Source of the DNA: Roseococcus microcysteis
GTDB lineage: Bacteria; Pseudomonadota; Alphaproteobacteria; Acetobacterales; Acetobacteraceae
DNA length: 64,000 nt
NCBI RefSeq assembly: GCF_014764365.1
Contig: NZ_CP061718.1
Span: forward strand, 992,001-1,056,000
Direction of reading: 5' to 3'
The position numbers were made by a program, and so were the translations under genes. Positions 35,948 through 45,299 of this stretch are shown here, piece after piece. Positions within the stretch are counted from its first letter, which is position 1; every line of letters starts with the position of its first letter. The notes under the pieces are model-generated. The model had not been told where the DNA came from. It saw nothing but the letters and a program-made list of their open reading frames with translations, and made no database searches.

Positions 35948-37306
35948 ATGCGCAAGCTGCTTTTCGCCCATGCCCTGCTGCCCGAAGGCTGGCGCCGCGA
36001 GGTGCTGGTCACGCTCGATGCCACGGGCCGCATCTCCAGCGTGGAGCCTGACGCAACCGGCGGCGAATACCAGCACGCCATCGCCCTGCCCGGCCTGCCC
36101 AACCTGCATTCCCATGCCTTCCAGCGTGGCATGGCGGGCCTCACGGAACAGGCCGGCGCCAACGAGGACAGCTTCTGGACCTGGCGCGAGCTGATGTACC
36201 GCTTCCTGGGCCAGCTTACACCAGAGGATGTCGAGGCCCTGGCCACCCTGGCCTATGCCGAGATGCTGGAGACGGGCTTCACCCGTGTGGGCGAGTTCCA
36301 CTACCTGCACCATGACGCCGAGGGCCGCCCCTACGCCAACCCCGCGGAGATGGCCGCGCGCATCGCCGGCGCGGCCGACGCCACCGGCATCCACCTCACC
36401 CTGCTGCCCAGCTTCTATGCCCATGGCGAGGCCGGCGGCGGCGCCCCCCTGCCCGCCCAGCGCCGCTTCCTGAACGACCGCGACGGCTTCGCCCGCCTGC
36501 TGGAAGCCAGCCGCGCCGCCATCGCCCCCTTGCCGGGGGCCGTCCTGGGCGCCGCACCCCACTCCCTGCGCGCCGCCACCTTCGCGGAAATCCGCGACGT
36601 GGTCGCCATGCTGGCGCCCGGCGAACCCCTGCACATCCACGCCGCCGAACAGCTGCGCGAGGTCGAGACGTGCCGCGCCATCCTGGGCGCACCCCCCATC
36701 CAGGCCCTGCTGGACCAGGTGGGCCTCGATGCGCGCTGGTGCCTGATCCATGCCACCCATGGCACCGAGGCGGAACTCGCGGCCGTGGCACAAGCGGGCG
36801 CGGTGGTGGGCCTCTGCCCCGTCACCGAGGCCAATCTGGGCGATGGCATCTTCCCCGCGCCCAGCTATCGCGCGGCGGGGGGCCGCTACGGCGTGGGCAC
36901 GGACAGCAATGTGCTGATCGGCGCGGCGGAGGAACTCCGCACGCTGGAATACGGGCAGCGCCTCGCGCTGCGCACCCGCAACGCGCTGGCCCCGCGCGAG
37001 GCCTCCACCGGCCGCGCGTTGTGGGATGCCGCGCTGGCGGGCGGCACCCAGGCCCTGGCCGCCGGCCCCGCCGGCATCACCCCCGGCGCCTGGGCGGACC
37101 TTGTGCTGCTCGACCCCGCGCACCCCGCGCTCGCCGCGCGCGAGGGCGACCGCTGGCTGGATGCGCTGGTCTTCGCCACCCGCACCTCGCCCATCCGCGA
37201 AGTCTGGGTACGCGGGCGACGCGTGGTGGAGGATGGGCGCCACCCCCTGCGCGCGGCAGCCGAGGCGCGCGTCTCCGCGGTGCTGGGCCGCATCCTGGCC
37301 GCATGA
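35948..37306 (+). CDS. hutF: Formimidoylglutamate deiminase
   Basis: A 452-residue amidohydrolase that converts N-formimidoylglutamate to N-formylglutamate and ammonia, the step that defines the five-enzyme hut route. Metal-ligand regions are LPNLHSHAFQRGMAG (near residue 55), HIHAAEQ and a later CLIHATH. The ATG at 35948 has GGAGA seven bases upstream. The stop overlaps the hutC start by four bases. The expected next enzyme, HutG, is not encoded nearby. Confidence 0.95.
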   Translation: MRKLLFAHALLPEGWRREVLVTLDATGRISSVEPDATGGEYQHAIALPGLPNLHSHAFQRGMAGLTEQAGANEDSFWTWRELMYRFLGQLTPEDVEALATLAYAEMLETGFTRVGEFHYLHHDAEGRPYANPAEMAARIAGAADATGIHLTLLPSFYAHGEAGGGAPLPAQRRFLNDRDGFARLLEASRAAIAPLPGAVLGAAPHSLRAATFAEIRDVVAMLAPGEPLHIHAAEQLREVETCRAILGAPPIQALLDQVGLDARWCLIHATHGTEAELAAVAQAGAVVGLCPVTEANLGDGIFPAPSYRAAGGRYGVGTDSNVLIGAAEELRTLEYGQRLALRTRNALAPREASTGRALWDAALAGGTQALAAGPAGITPGAWADLVLLDPAHPALAAREGDRWLDALVFATRTSPIREVWVRGRRVVEDGRHPLRAAAEARVSAVLGRILAA

Positions 37307-38073
37307 CCGACTTCCCGCTGGATGGCGAAGGCCCGCTGCACGCGCAAATCCGGCGCGCGGTGGCCCAGGCCATTCTGTCCGGCCGCATCCCGCCCGGCGG
37401 GCGCATCCCCTCCGAGGCGGAGCTGATGACGCTGTTCGGCGCCTCGCGCATGACGGTGCATCGGGCGCTGGCCCAGCTCGCCGCCGAGGGGCTGGTCCGC
37501 CGCAACCGCCGCGCCGGCACCATCGCAAGCCCCGAAGCACGCGGCCGCGCCGTCTTCGAGATCTGGGACATCGGCGCCGAGATCGCGGCCGCGGGGGGCG
37601 TCCACAGCCATGACATCCTGCACCGCGCGACGCGCCCCGCCACCGCCGCCGACGCCGCGGCGCTGACCGTGGCCGAGGGCGCGCCCATCCTGGCGCTGAC
37701 CACCCGCCACCTGGCCGATGGCCGCCCCGTGCAGCTGGAGGAACGGCGCATCCATCTCCAGGCCGCCCCCGAGGCGGCGGCCGAGCGCTTCACCGAGACC
37801 CCGCCCGGCCGCTGGCTGCTGGACCACATCGCCTGGACCGAGGCCGAGCACAGCATCCTCGCCACAAGCACGCCCGCGCGCATCGCCCGCTTCCTCGGCA
37901 TGCCGCCGGGCGAGCCCGCGCTGGTCGTGGAACGCCGCACCTGGAATGGCGAAATTCCGGTCACTTTCGCGCGGCTCTGGCATCCGGGCGGGCGGCACCG
38001 GCTGGTGGGGCGCTTCACGGCGGGCGGGGCCGGCTTGCCAACGCCGCCGGGCCGCCCGCACCATCGGACATGA
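37303..38073 (+). CDS. hutC: Histidine utilisation repressor HutC (GntR family)
   Basis: A 256-residue GntR/HutC regulator with an N-terminal winged helix (about residues 10-75, IPSEAELMTLFGASRMTVHR) and a C-terminal UTRA ligand domain (about 95-240). HutC proteins repress hut genes and let go when urocanate binds. The gene overlaps hutF by four bases and the DUF1028 gene by four, and a matching operator precedes hutF, so autoregulation is likely. Confidence 0.93.
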   Translation: MTDFPLDGEGPLHAQIRRAVAQAILSGRIPPGGRIPSEAELMTLFGASRMTVHRALAQLAAEGLVRRNRRAGTIASPEARGRAVFEIWDIGAEIAAAGGVHSHDILHRATRPATAADAAALTVAEGAPILALTTRHLADGRPVQLEERRIHLQAAPEAAAERFTETPPGRWLLDHIAWTEAEHSILATSTPARIARFLGMPPGEPALVVERRTWNGEIPVTFARLWHPGGRHRLVGRFTAGGAGLPTPPGRPHHRT

Positions 38074-38732
38074 CCTTCTCCCTCATCGGCCATTGCGCCC
38101 GCACGGGGCAGTTCGGCTGCGCCGTCACCACCTCGGCCATGGGCGTGGGCGCCCGGGTGCCCTTCGCGGAAGCGGGGCTCGGCGCCGTGCTGACCCAGCA
38201 CCGCACCGACCCGCGCCTGGGTCCGCGCGGCCTTGATTTGCTGCGCAGCGGCTGCTCGGCGGAGGAGGCCCTGGCCGCGCTGGTCGCCAGCACACCCCAT
38301 CACCGCTGGCGGCAGATCGCGATCATGGACCGCGCCGGCCGCACCGCGCATTTCGACGGCGAGGCGGTGAAGCACGCCCGCGCGGCCGTGCATGCGTCGG
38401 GCTGCGTGGCACTCGGCAACATCATGGCCAACACCGACGTGCCCACCGCCATGGCCACCGCCTTCGCCGCGGACCCCGGCGAACCATTGGCCGAACGCCT
38501 GATGCGCGCGCTGGAAGCGGGCGAGGAGGCGGGCGGCGAGGGACGGCCCCTGCTCTCCGCCTGCCTGCTCGTCGTGCATGAGCAGCGCTTTCCCTATGTG
38601 GACCTGCGCGTGGACCTGGCCGACGCCGCCCTGCCCGCGCTGCGCCTGATGTGGAACCGCTACCGCCCCGACATGGACGAGCATGTGGTCCGCGCCGTGG
38701 ACCCGGAGGCCGCCAAGCCGCCGGTGCTGTAG
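38070..38732 (+). CDS. DUF1028 domain-containing protein
   Basis: A 220-residue DUF1028 protein beginning MTFSLIGHCARTGQFGCAVT, the usual family start, which resembles N-terminal nucleophile hydrolases; Thr2 could be the nucleophile if the initiator Met is removed, but this is inferred. It overlaps hutC by four bases and is therefore part of the hut operon. Family members are annotated as putative hydrolases without firm function. Its place next to hutF, where hutG might be expected, raises the possibility of a role in formylglutamate or related amide cleavage. Confidence 0.9.
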   Translation: MTFSLIGHCARTGQFGCAVTTSAMGVGARVPFAEAGLGAVLTQHRTDPRLGPRGLDLLRSGCSAEEALAALVASTPHHRWRQIAIMDRAGRTAHFDGEAVKHARAAVHASGCVALGNIMANTDVPTAMATAFAADPGEPLAERLMRALEAGEEAGGEGRPLLSACLLVVHEQRFPYVDLRVDLADAALPALRLMWNRYRPDMDEHVVRAVDPEAAKPPVL

Positions 38733-38735
38733 CCC

Positions 38736-39839
38736 TCAGCCCGCCAGCAGCCCCTCGCGCAGCGCCGCCCATCGCCGCGCGATGGCGGGCAGCAGGAACC
38801 CCTCCAGATGCGCGCGCCCCATCTCCGCGCGGCGGGCGCGTTCCTCCGGATGGGTGGCGAGGTGATGGATGGCCTCGGCGATGGCGCCGGGGTCATCGGG
38901 GTCCGCATAGAGCGCGGCCTCGCCCGCCGCCTCCGGCAGCCCGCCCCGGCGCGAGGCGACCAGCGCCGCCCCCGCCCCCAGCGCCTCCTGCGCCACGCGG
39001 CCAAAGGGCTCCGCCCAGCGGTTGGGCATGACGATGATGGCGGCGCGCCCCATCCGGGCGAGGGTGGCCGCGTGGTCGAGATACCCCAGCATCTCCACCC
39101 CGGCCGCGGCCGCCTGGGCGCGCAGCGCGGTGACGAAGGGCGTGTCCGCCCGGCCGCCGAACCAGGCATCCCCCACCATCTCGGCCCGCCAGCCCGGCAG
39201 GCGCGGCAGGGCGCGGGCGCAGGCGGCCACGAAGCTGTCCGCACCCTTCTCGGCATTGAGCCGCCCCACGAAGAGGATCAGCCGCTCGCGTGGGCCGCGC
39301 AGCGCAGGGAAGGCGGCAGGATCATGCGGGTTAGGCAGCACATGGACGCGGGGCGCCAGCGCCGGGGGCAGCCCCTCCAGGAAATCCCGCCGCAGGAAGT
39401 CCGAGACGCAGGCCACGGCCCGCACCTGGCGCAGCAGCGCGGCGCGTTCCTCCGGCCGCCGCAACCCGCCCATGCCCGAGGCCGCGTTGTGCAGCACCAG
39501 CACCACCGGGCAGGGCAGCGCCTCAGCCAGGTGCAGGGCCAGCGGCGCGCGATTGTGCGCCTCCACCACATCGGCCGGGTGGGCGCTGAGCCAGCGCGCG
39601 GCCGCACGGGCATGGGCGCGGTTGCGGCCGAGAAAAGCCAGCGGGCCCGGCAACAGCCCCTCGAAGCGGCAGAACTCGAAGGGCGCGTCCTGCATGGGGC
39701 TGCCCAGCACCATGGCCTCCCAGCCCGGGGCCGGCGCGCGGGCCAGGTCGCGCACCACCAGCGCCACGCCGCCCGCGCCCCGGGGGCCGAAGCGCTCCTT
39801 GGCGGGCAGGACCATCGCGACGCGCCGAGGGGCGGACAT
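38736..39839 (-). CDS. Glycosyltransferase family 4 protein
   Basis: A 367-residue GT-B enzyme of family 4. The donor-binding half shows VGRLNAEKGADSFVAAC (near residue 190) and EPFGRVAQEALGAGAALVAS (the E-x7-E motif, near residue 285). The N-terminal half has a Gly-rich acceptor loop (GPRGAGGVALVV). It faces away from the O-antigen ligase gene and converges with the DUF1028 gene. It probably adds a sugar to a surface glycan; donor and acceptor are unknown. Confidence 0.88.
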   Translation of the reverse strand: MSAPRRVAMVLPAKERFGPRGAGGVALVVRDLARAPAPGWEAMVLGSPMQDAPFEFCRFEGLLPGPLAFLGRNRAHARAAARWLSAHPADVVEAHNRAPLALHLAEALPCPVVLVLHNAASGMGGLRRPEERAALLRQVRAVACVSDFLRRDFLEGLPPALAPRVHVLPNPHDPAAFPALRGPRERLILFVGRLNAEKGADSFVAACARALPRLPGWRAEMVGDAWFGGRADTPFVTALRAQAAAAGVEMLGYLDHAATLARMGRAAIIVMPNRWAEPFGRVAQEALGAGAALVASRRGGLPEAAGEAALYADPDDPGAIAEAIHHLATHPEERARRAEMGRAHLEGFLLPAIARRWAALREGLLAG

Positions 39840-39929
39840 GCCCCAGGCTTACCCAATGGCACGCCGGGGGGCCAGCCTTGGCCCGCCGGCCCCAGCCTGT
39901 ATAACCGCGCCGCAATCCAGGGAGGTCGC

Positions 39930-41189
39930 GTGGAGCAGACCAGCACGACACCGCCCAGCTGGCTGCGGCGTCTCGACGGGCCGGGCAGCGTGCTGGCCAT
40001 GGCGGTGGGGGTGGCGATCCCCTGGGTGGTCATCGCCTCGCGCTCGGTGGCCGAGGCGGTGGTGGCGGGGCTGGCCCTGGGTTTCGTGCTTCACCTGCTG
40101 GCCACCCGCAATGTGGCCCCCCTGCGTGCCCCCTGGTTCCTGCTGGCCGCCGCCTATTGGGCCTGGCTGGTGTTGGTGACGGCGCTGGCGGGCGCCAACC
40201 CCGATCAGATGCTGGCGGCCCTGGCCTGGGGGCGGTTTCCCTTGGCCACGCTCGCCATCGCGACCTGGGCGCTGGCCAGCGCGCGCGCGCAGCGCCTGGC
40301 GCTCTGGGCCCTGGCGGGGGCGGTGGTCTTCGTCGCGCTGGAAGTCTGGCTGCAATTCACCTTCGGGCATGGGCTGGTGCGTTCGGGCGATGAACTGCCG
40401 GGCTATCTCTCGGGGCCCTTCCTGCGGCCGCGGGCGGGGGGGTATCTTTCCGTCACGCTCTGGCCCGTGCTGCTGCCGGCGGTGGTGGCGCTGGCGGCCC
40501 ATGGGCTCTGGGGGCGGGGCGCGGGGGTGGCGCTGGTGGCGCTGGCAGTGGGGGCGGTGATCCTGGCCTCGCAGCGCAGCCCGCTGATCATGGTGCTGTT
40601 CGGGCTCGCGCTCGCCGCGCTGGTGCTGCGGCCGCTGCGGGTGCCGGCCTTGCTGGCGGTGCTGGGGGTGGCCGGGATGCTGGGGCTGGCGGCCATCTTC
40701 GCCCCCATCACCTTCTACCGCTACGCCGTCCACCTGCCGCAATTGCTCGCGGGTTTCCCGGAGACGCATTACGGCCAGATCCTGGCCCGCGCGCTGGCCA
40801 TGGTCGAGGCGCATCCCTGGCTCGGCGCCGGCGCCGAGGCCTTTCGCACCGGCTGCTACGACCCACGCTTCCACATCGGCTGGGGGGGCGTGGGCGATGG
40901 CGGGGGCGAGGCGATGTGCGTGCCCCATGTGCACCATTTCTACCTGGAGGCGCTGGTGGATGGCGGCATCGTGGGGCTGGCGCTGTTCACCGCCTCCTGC
41001 CTCGCGCTGCTCTGGGCGCTGGGGCGGGGCGCGCTGGGCGATCCGCTGCGGCTTGGCCTCTTCCTCTCGGCACTGATCGCGCTCTGGCCGGTGGCGACGG
41101 CCGGCGCCTATGCGGGCATTGACCAGGCGGCCTTGCGGATCTTCCTGATGGGGCTGGGCCTGGCGCTCGCGGCCCGGCCGGCGACCTGA
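39930..41189 (+). CDS. O-antigen ligase family protein
   Basis: A polytopic membrane protein of about 419 residues with 10-12 hydrophobic segments and the Wzy_C/O-antigen ligase pattern: an SQRSP block near residue 210 and a long periplasmic loop with HHFYLEALVDGGIVGL near residue 335. These proteins polymerise or transfer lipid-linked glycans outside the inner membrane. The GTG at 39930 has GGAGG four bases upstream; the frame extends far upstream as shadow. Two bases separate it from the next gene. Confidence 0.87.
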   Translation: MEQTSTTPPSWLRRLDGPGSVLAMAVGVAIPWVVIASRSVAEAVVAGLALGFVLHLLATRNVAPLRAPWFLLAAAYWAWLVLVTALAGANPDQMLAALAWGRFPLATLAIATWALASARAQRLALWALAGAVVFVALEVWLQFTFGHGLVRSGDELPGYLSGPFLRPRAGGYLSVTLWPVLLPAVVALAAHGLWGRGAGVALVALAVGAVILASQRSPLIMVLFGLALAALVLRPLRVPALLAVLGVAGMLGLAAIFAPITFYRYAVHLPQLLAGFPETHYGQILARALAMVEAHPWLGAGAEAFRTGCYDPRFHIGWGGVGDGGGEAMCVPHVHHFYLEALVDGGIVGLALFTASCLALLWALGRGALGDPLRLGLFLSALIALWPVATAGAYAGIDQAALRIFLMGLGLALAARPAT

Positions 41190-41191
41190 AC

Positions 41192-41925
41192 ATGCAGACC
41201 GTCATCTGCATGAAGTGGGGCACGCTCTATGGCCCCGAATACGCCAACCGCCTGCACGCCATGGTGCGGCGGAACACGCGCCGCCCGCTGCGCTTCGTCT
41301 GCTTCACCGAGGATGCCACGGGGCTTCACCCCGGCATCGAGGTGCAGCCCCTGCCCCCCATCCGCATCCCCGCCCACCACCAGCGCTTTCCCTGGCGCAA
41401 GATGTCCCTCTGGGGGAGACGCTGGGCGACCTGACCGGCCCGGTGCTGTTCCTCGACCTCGACCTCGTGGTGACGGGCGATGTGGACGGCTTCTTCGACC
41501 ACGCGCCGGAGCAGGATTTCGTGGTGATCCGCAACTGGACCTCGCGCAGCGAGGCGATCGGCAACACCTCCTGCTTCCGGCTGCGTGTGGGCTCCAACGC
41601 GCATCTGCTGGCGGCGGTGGAGGCGGATTTCGACGGCGTCTTCGCCGCCCACCGCATCGAGCAGGTGTTCATCTCGCGCCACGCGCACAGCATCGCCTTC
41701 TGGCCGCAGGGCTGGTGCGTCAGCTTCAAGCATTCCCTACTGCCGCCCTGGCCCGCGCGGCTGTGGCGGCCGGCGCCGCTGGCGCCGGGCACGCGCCTCG
41801 TGGCCTTCACCGGCAAGCCCGACGTGCATGACGTGCTGGACGGGCGCTGGCCCGCGCCCTGGTACAAAAAATTCTACAAGACGCTGCGCCGGCCCGACTG
41901 GGTGGCCGAACACTGGCGCGAATAA
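41192..41925 (+). pseudogene. Glycosyltransferase-like protein, broken by a frameshift
   Basis: Two adjacent frames are pieces of one protein of about 244 residues. The first part (from 41192) begins MQTVICMKWGTLYGPEYANR and runs to KMSLWG. The second resumes as ETLGDLTGPVLFLDLDLVVT in the next frame and reads to 41925. The break lies at a run of five G (41412-41416); one more G restores the frame. The FLDLDLVVTGD segment is a DxD-type metal site of a glycosyltransferase. The gene sits directly after the O-antigen ligase. The shift may be a sequencing error. Confidence 0.8.
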
Positions 41926-41926
41926 T

Positions 41927-42406
41927 TCAGAACCAGCGGCGCACCTTGGCCTTGTAGTCCAGGTAGTCCTGGCCGAAACGGCGCTCCAGATAGGCTTCCT
42001 CGCGCCGCACCACCAGGAAATCCAGCGCCAGGAAGATGCCGCCCACGGCCAGCCACCCCCAGAGCGTGCCCCAGACCAGCGCCATGCCCGCCGCCACCAG
42101 CAGGAAGCCCGAATAGATGGGGTTGCGGCCCAGCCGGAAGGGGCCGCGCGCGACGAAGGCGGTGTCGGGCCTGTCGGGCCGCGGGTCATTGCCGGCGCGA
42201 ACGAGCACCAGCAGCGCCCAGCCCATCAGCAGGAAGGCCAGCAGCATCACCGGCATGCCGAGCTCGGGCGCGGGCGGGCCCAGCATCACCGGCGCCAGCC
42301 AGTTCAGCGCCCAGGCCAGCAGCAGCCCCGCCAGCACCATCAGCGGCGGCGGCACCTTCACGCCGGGGCCATGCGCGTCCTCGTCAGGCGGGGACATCGG
42401 CGGCAC
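41927..42406 (-). CDS. Isoprenylcysteine carboxyl methyltransferase (ICMT) family protein
   Basis: A 159-residue membrane methyltransferase of the ICMT/phospholipid methyltransferase type. Four hydrophobic segments are followed by the family core GPFRLGRNPIYSGFLLVAAG and a C-terminal RREEAYLERRFGQDYLDYK, which binds S-adenosylmethionine. The bacterial substrate is usually unknown and may be a lipid. Its start overlaps the ygfZ end by 23 bases, suggesting co-transcription; the ATG at 42397 would shorten the overlap. Confidence 0.9.
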   Translation of the reverse strand: MPPMSPPDEDAHGPGVKVPPPLMVLAGLLLAWALNWLAPVMLGPPAPELGMPVMLLAFLLMGWALLVLVRAGNDPRPDRPDTAFVARGPFRLGRNPIYSGFLLVAAGMALVWGTLWGWLAVGGIFLALDFLVVRREEAYLERRFGQDYLDYKAKVRRWF

Positions 42407-43214
42407 CTTCGGGCAGCTTCATCCAGCCCGGCACCTCCGGGGTCAGCCGGGCCGCGCCGCAATCGAGGGCGCCACCGCGCAGCGCCTCCATCCGCAGCAG
42501 CGCGAGGCCCCGCCCGTCGCGGCCGGAGCGCATCTCGCCCAGCTCGACCCCCTCGCGCGTGACGGGTGTGCCGCGCGCCGGCAGGGGCCCCTCCACGCGC
42601 ACCGGCACCAGGCGCCGCTTCACCAGGCCGCGATACTTGGTCCGCGCCGTCAGCTCCTGGCCCATGTAGCAGCCCTTGGTCCAGGAGACGCCGTGCAGCT
42701 CGTCGAAGCCCGCCTCCAGCAGCACCGACTTTTCCGAATCCATGTCGCGCCCGCCATCAGGAATGCCCAGGGCCAGGCGGTGGAGGTCGTAATCCTCGGC
42801 CGTGGCGTCGGCCGGCAGGGGGGTGGGCGAGAGCACGCGCCAGCCCGCCTCCTTGTGGCGGGGGTCGCGCCGCACCAGCCCCGCACCCGGCGGCGCCGCG
42901 CCCCAGGCGGCATGGACATGCCACTCCGCCGACGCATCCCGCAGCGCCACCTTGCTGCGCAGCCGGAAGCGCGAGAGGCGCTGCACCAGCTCCGGCACCT
43001 GGGCACGGTCGGTGTCCAGCAGCAGCGCCTCGCCTTCCGCGACCAGCAGGAAATCCGCCAGCCACTTGCCCTGCGGCGACAGCAGCGCGGCCCAGACGGC
43101 CGCCTGCCCGTCGGCGGCCGCCACGTCGTTGGAGATCAGCCCTTGCAGGAAGGCGACGCGGTCCGCGCCGGTCACCTCCAGCACGCCCCGTTCGGGCAGG
43201 TATGCGATGGTCAT
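42384..43214 (-). CDS. ygfZ: Folate-binding Fe-S cluster assembly/repair protein YgfZ
   Basis: A 276-residue tetrahydrofolate-binding protein of the GcvT fold. The family signature K-G-C-Y-x-G-Q-E is present as KGCYMGQELTAR near residue 190. YgfZ helps maintain some iron-sulfur enzymes. I start at the ATG at 43214; the frame extends to 43259. It interrupts the surface-glycan genes and is divergent from the heptosyltransferase-like gene at 43274. Confidence 0.92.
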   Translation of the reverse strand: MTIAYLPERGVLEVTGADRVAFLQGLISNDVAAADGQAAVWAALLSPQGKWLADFLLVAEGEALLLDTDRAQVPELVQRLSRFRLRSKVALRDASAEWHVHAAWGAAPPGAGLVRRDPRHKEAGWRVLSPTPLPADATAEDYDLHRLALGIPDGGRDMDSEKSVLLEAGFDELHGVSWTKGCYMGQELTARTKYRGLVKRRLVPVRVEGPLPARGTPVTREGVELGEMRSGRDGRGLALLRMEALRGGALDCGAARLTPEVPGWMKLPEGAADVPA

Positions 43215-43273
43215 GAACGGGATATCGGGGGCCCAGCCTCCCGCCTCAACCCCATGCATGTTAAGCCGCGCGG

Positions 43274-44188
43274 GTGGAAATCCTGTTCATCACCTCGAGC
43301 CGCATCGGGGACGCCGTGCTCTCGACCGGCCTCGCCGAACATCTGCGGCTGGCCCACCCCGACGCCCGCTTCACCATCGCCTGCGGCCCCGCCGCAGCCG
43401 GGGTGTTCGAGCGCATGCCCGGGCGCGTGGCCACGCTGGTGCTGCGCAAGCGGCGCTTCGCCTTGCATTGGCTGGGCCTCTGGGCGCGATGCGTGACCCG
43501 CCGCTGGGACCTGGTGGTGGACCTCCGCGGCTCGGCCTTCGCCTGGACGGTGCCGGCCCGCCGGCGGGCGGTGAAGCGGGGCGGCAGGCGGCCGGGCCAT
43601 CGCATCCTGCACATCGCGGAAGTGCTGGACATCACCCCCGCCCCGCGGCCCGTCGCCTGGTTCGCCCCCGAGGACATGGCGCGCGTCGAACCCCTGCTGC
43701 CGGCGGCCCCCTTCCTGGTCCTCGGCCCCACCGCCACCTGGGCGCCCAAGATGTGGCCCACCGAGCGCTTCGTGGCCCTGGCCCAGAGGCTGACCGCACC
43801 CGACGGCCCCCTGCCCGGCGCGCCCATCCTGATCCTGGGCGGGCCGGGCGCGGAGGAGGCCCGCATGGCCGCCCCCCTGCTGGCCGCCCTGCCCGAGGCC
43901 CGGCCCTTGATCGGCACCCTCTCCATTCCGGAGGTGACGGCGCTGCTCTCGCGCGCCGCGCTCTATGTCGGCAATGATTCCGGGCTGATGCACCTGGCGG
44001 CGGCGGCGGGCGCACCCACCCTCGGCCTCTTCGGCCCCTCCATGGTCAGTGAATACGCGCCCATCGGGCCGCGCGCGCGCCCGGTGGTGGCGCCGGGCCG
44101 GGCCGGGCATGCGCCCATGCGCGGCTTGAGCGTCTCGGCCGCCCTGGCGGGTGCGCGCGAATTGCTGGCGCATGAGCCGGTGGCCTGA
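43274..44188 (+). CDS. Glycosyltransferase family 9 (heptosyltransferase-like)
   Basis: A 304-residue GT9 protein related to ADP-heptose:LPS heptosyltransferases. It begins with a GTG (MEILFITSSRIGDAVLSTGL), where the SRIGD motif is typical. The C-terminal donor site has YVGNDSGLMHLAAAAGAPTLGLFG (about residues 236-259), and a GPTATWAPKMWP segment lies in the middle. It probably adds a core sugar to LPS or another surface glycan. The next gene starts two bases after its stop. Confidence 0.9.
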   Translation: MEILFITSSRIGDAVLSTGLAEHLRLAHPDARFTIACGPAAAGVFERMPGRVATLVLRKRRFALHWLGLWARCVTRRWDLVVDLRGSAFAWTVPARRRAVKRGGRRPGHRILHIAEVLDITPAPRPVAWFAPEDMARVEPLLPAAPFLVLGPTATWAPKMWPTERFVALAQRLTAPDGPLPGAPILILGGPGAEEARMAAPLLAALPEARPLIGTLSIPEVTALLSRAALYVGNDSGLMHLAAAAGAPTLGLFGPSMVSEYAPIGPRARPVVAPGRAGHAPMRGLSVSAALAGARELLAHEPVA

Positions 44189-44190
44189 CC

Positions 44191-45299
44191 ATGTTCGTCG
44201 TCGTCACCCAGAATTTCGCGCCGGACATCGGGGGCATCGCCATCGTGATGCACGCGCTGGCCGGCGCGCTGGCGGCGGAAGGCCCCGTCGAGGTCTTCGC
44301 CCACCGCATCCGCGGCGGCGGAGCGGAGCTTGAGGGCCACCCCTACACCGCCCTGCACCGCTTCGGCGGCCCGAACCCGCTGCGCGGCTGGCGCAAGGCC
44401 TGGGCGCTGCGCGGGCCGCTGGCGAACCCCGCCTTGCGCGGCGTGCTCTGCGACAGCTGGAAGAGCGCCGAGATCCTGCCCCCCACCAGCGCCCCCGTGC
44501 TGGTGCCGGCCATGGGCATGGAATTGCCGCCGAACCCCTCGCCGCGCCGCGCGCGGCGCATCCAGGCCGCGCTGGCGAAGGCGAGCGTCGTGCTGCCCAT
44601 CTCGCGCCACACGGCCACGGCGGTGGCGCCCTACCTCGCCCCCGGCGCGCGGATGGAGATCATCCCGCCCCCATCGCCCCCCAGCCCGACCCCACGCCCG
44701 AGGCCCGCGCCGCCCTGCGCGCGCGGGTCGGCGCGGGGCCGTTGATCGCCACGGTGTGCCGCCTCGAGAAGCGCAAGGGCGTGGACCGGGTCATCGCCGC
44801 CCTGCCCGAACTGCTGCCGCGCCATCCGGGCCTCGCCTTCGCCATCGCGGGCGAGGGCGAGGACCGTGCCCGGCTGGAAGCCCTGGCCGCCGAACTCCGC
44901 GTCACCCCGCACGTCCATTTCCTGGGCCGTGTGGATGACGCGCAGAAAGCCGCACTGCTGGCCGAGTGCGCTCTCTTCGCCATGCCGGTGCGGCGCGAGG
45001 GCGCCTCGGTGGAGGGCTTCGGCATCGTCTACCTGGAGGCCGCCTGGCATGGCCGCCCCTCGCTGGCCGGCCGCGAGGGCGGCGCGGGCGATGCGGTGGA
45101 GGAAGGCGTCACCGGCCTGCTCTGCGACGGCATGGACCAGGACAGCGTCACCACGCACCTCGCCGCCCTGCTGGACGACCCCGCCCGCGCCGATGCCATG
45201 GGTGCCGCCGCCGCGCGCCGCCTGCATGAGGGCTTTCTGCTCGACGCCGTCGCCCGCCGCTTCCTGGAGCTGATGCCGCCGCGCGGGGACGCGGCTTGA
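44191..45299 (+). pseudogene. Glycosyltransferase family 4 protein, broken by a frameshift
   Basis: Two frames together make one GT4 protein of about 369 residues. The first half (44191 to about 44670) has the acceptor domain starting MFVVVTQNFAPDIGGIAIVM. The second half (to 45299) has the donor domain with CRLEKRKGVDRVIAALPELL and EGFGIVYLEAAWHGRPSLAG. The reading shifts at a run of five C (44668-44672); one more C joins the halves as EIIPPPIAPQPDP. It lies between the GT9 gene and the asparagine-synthetase-like gene, with an end overlap of four bases. Mutation or sequencing error cannot be told apart here. Confidence 0.82.
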
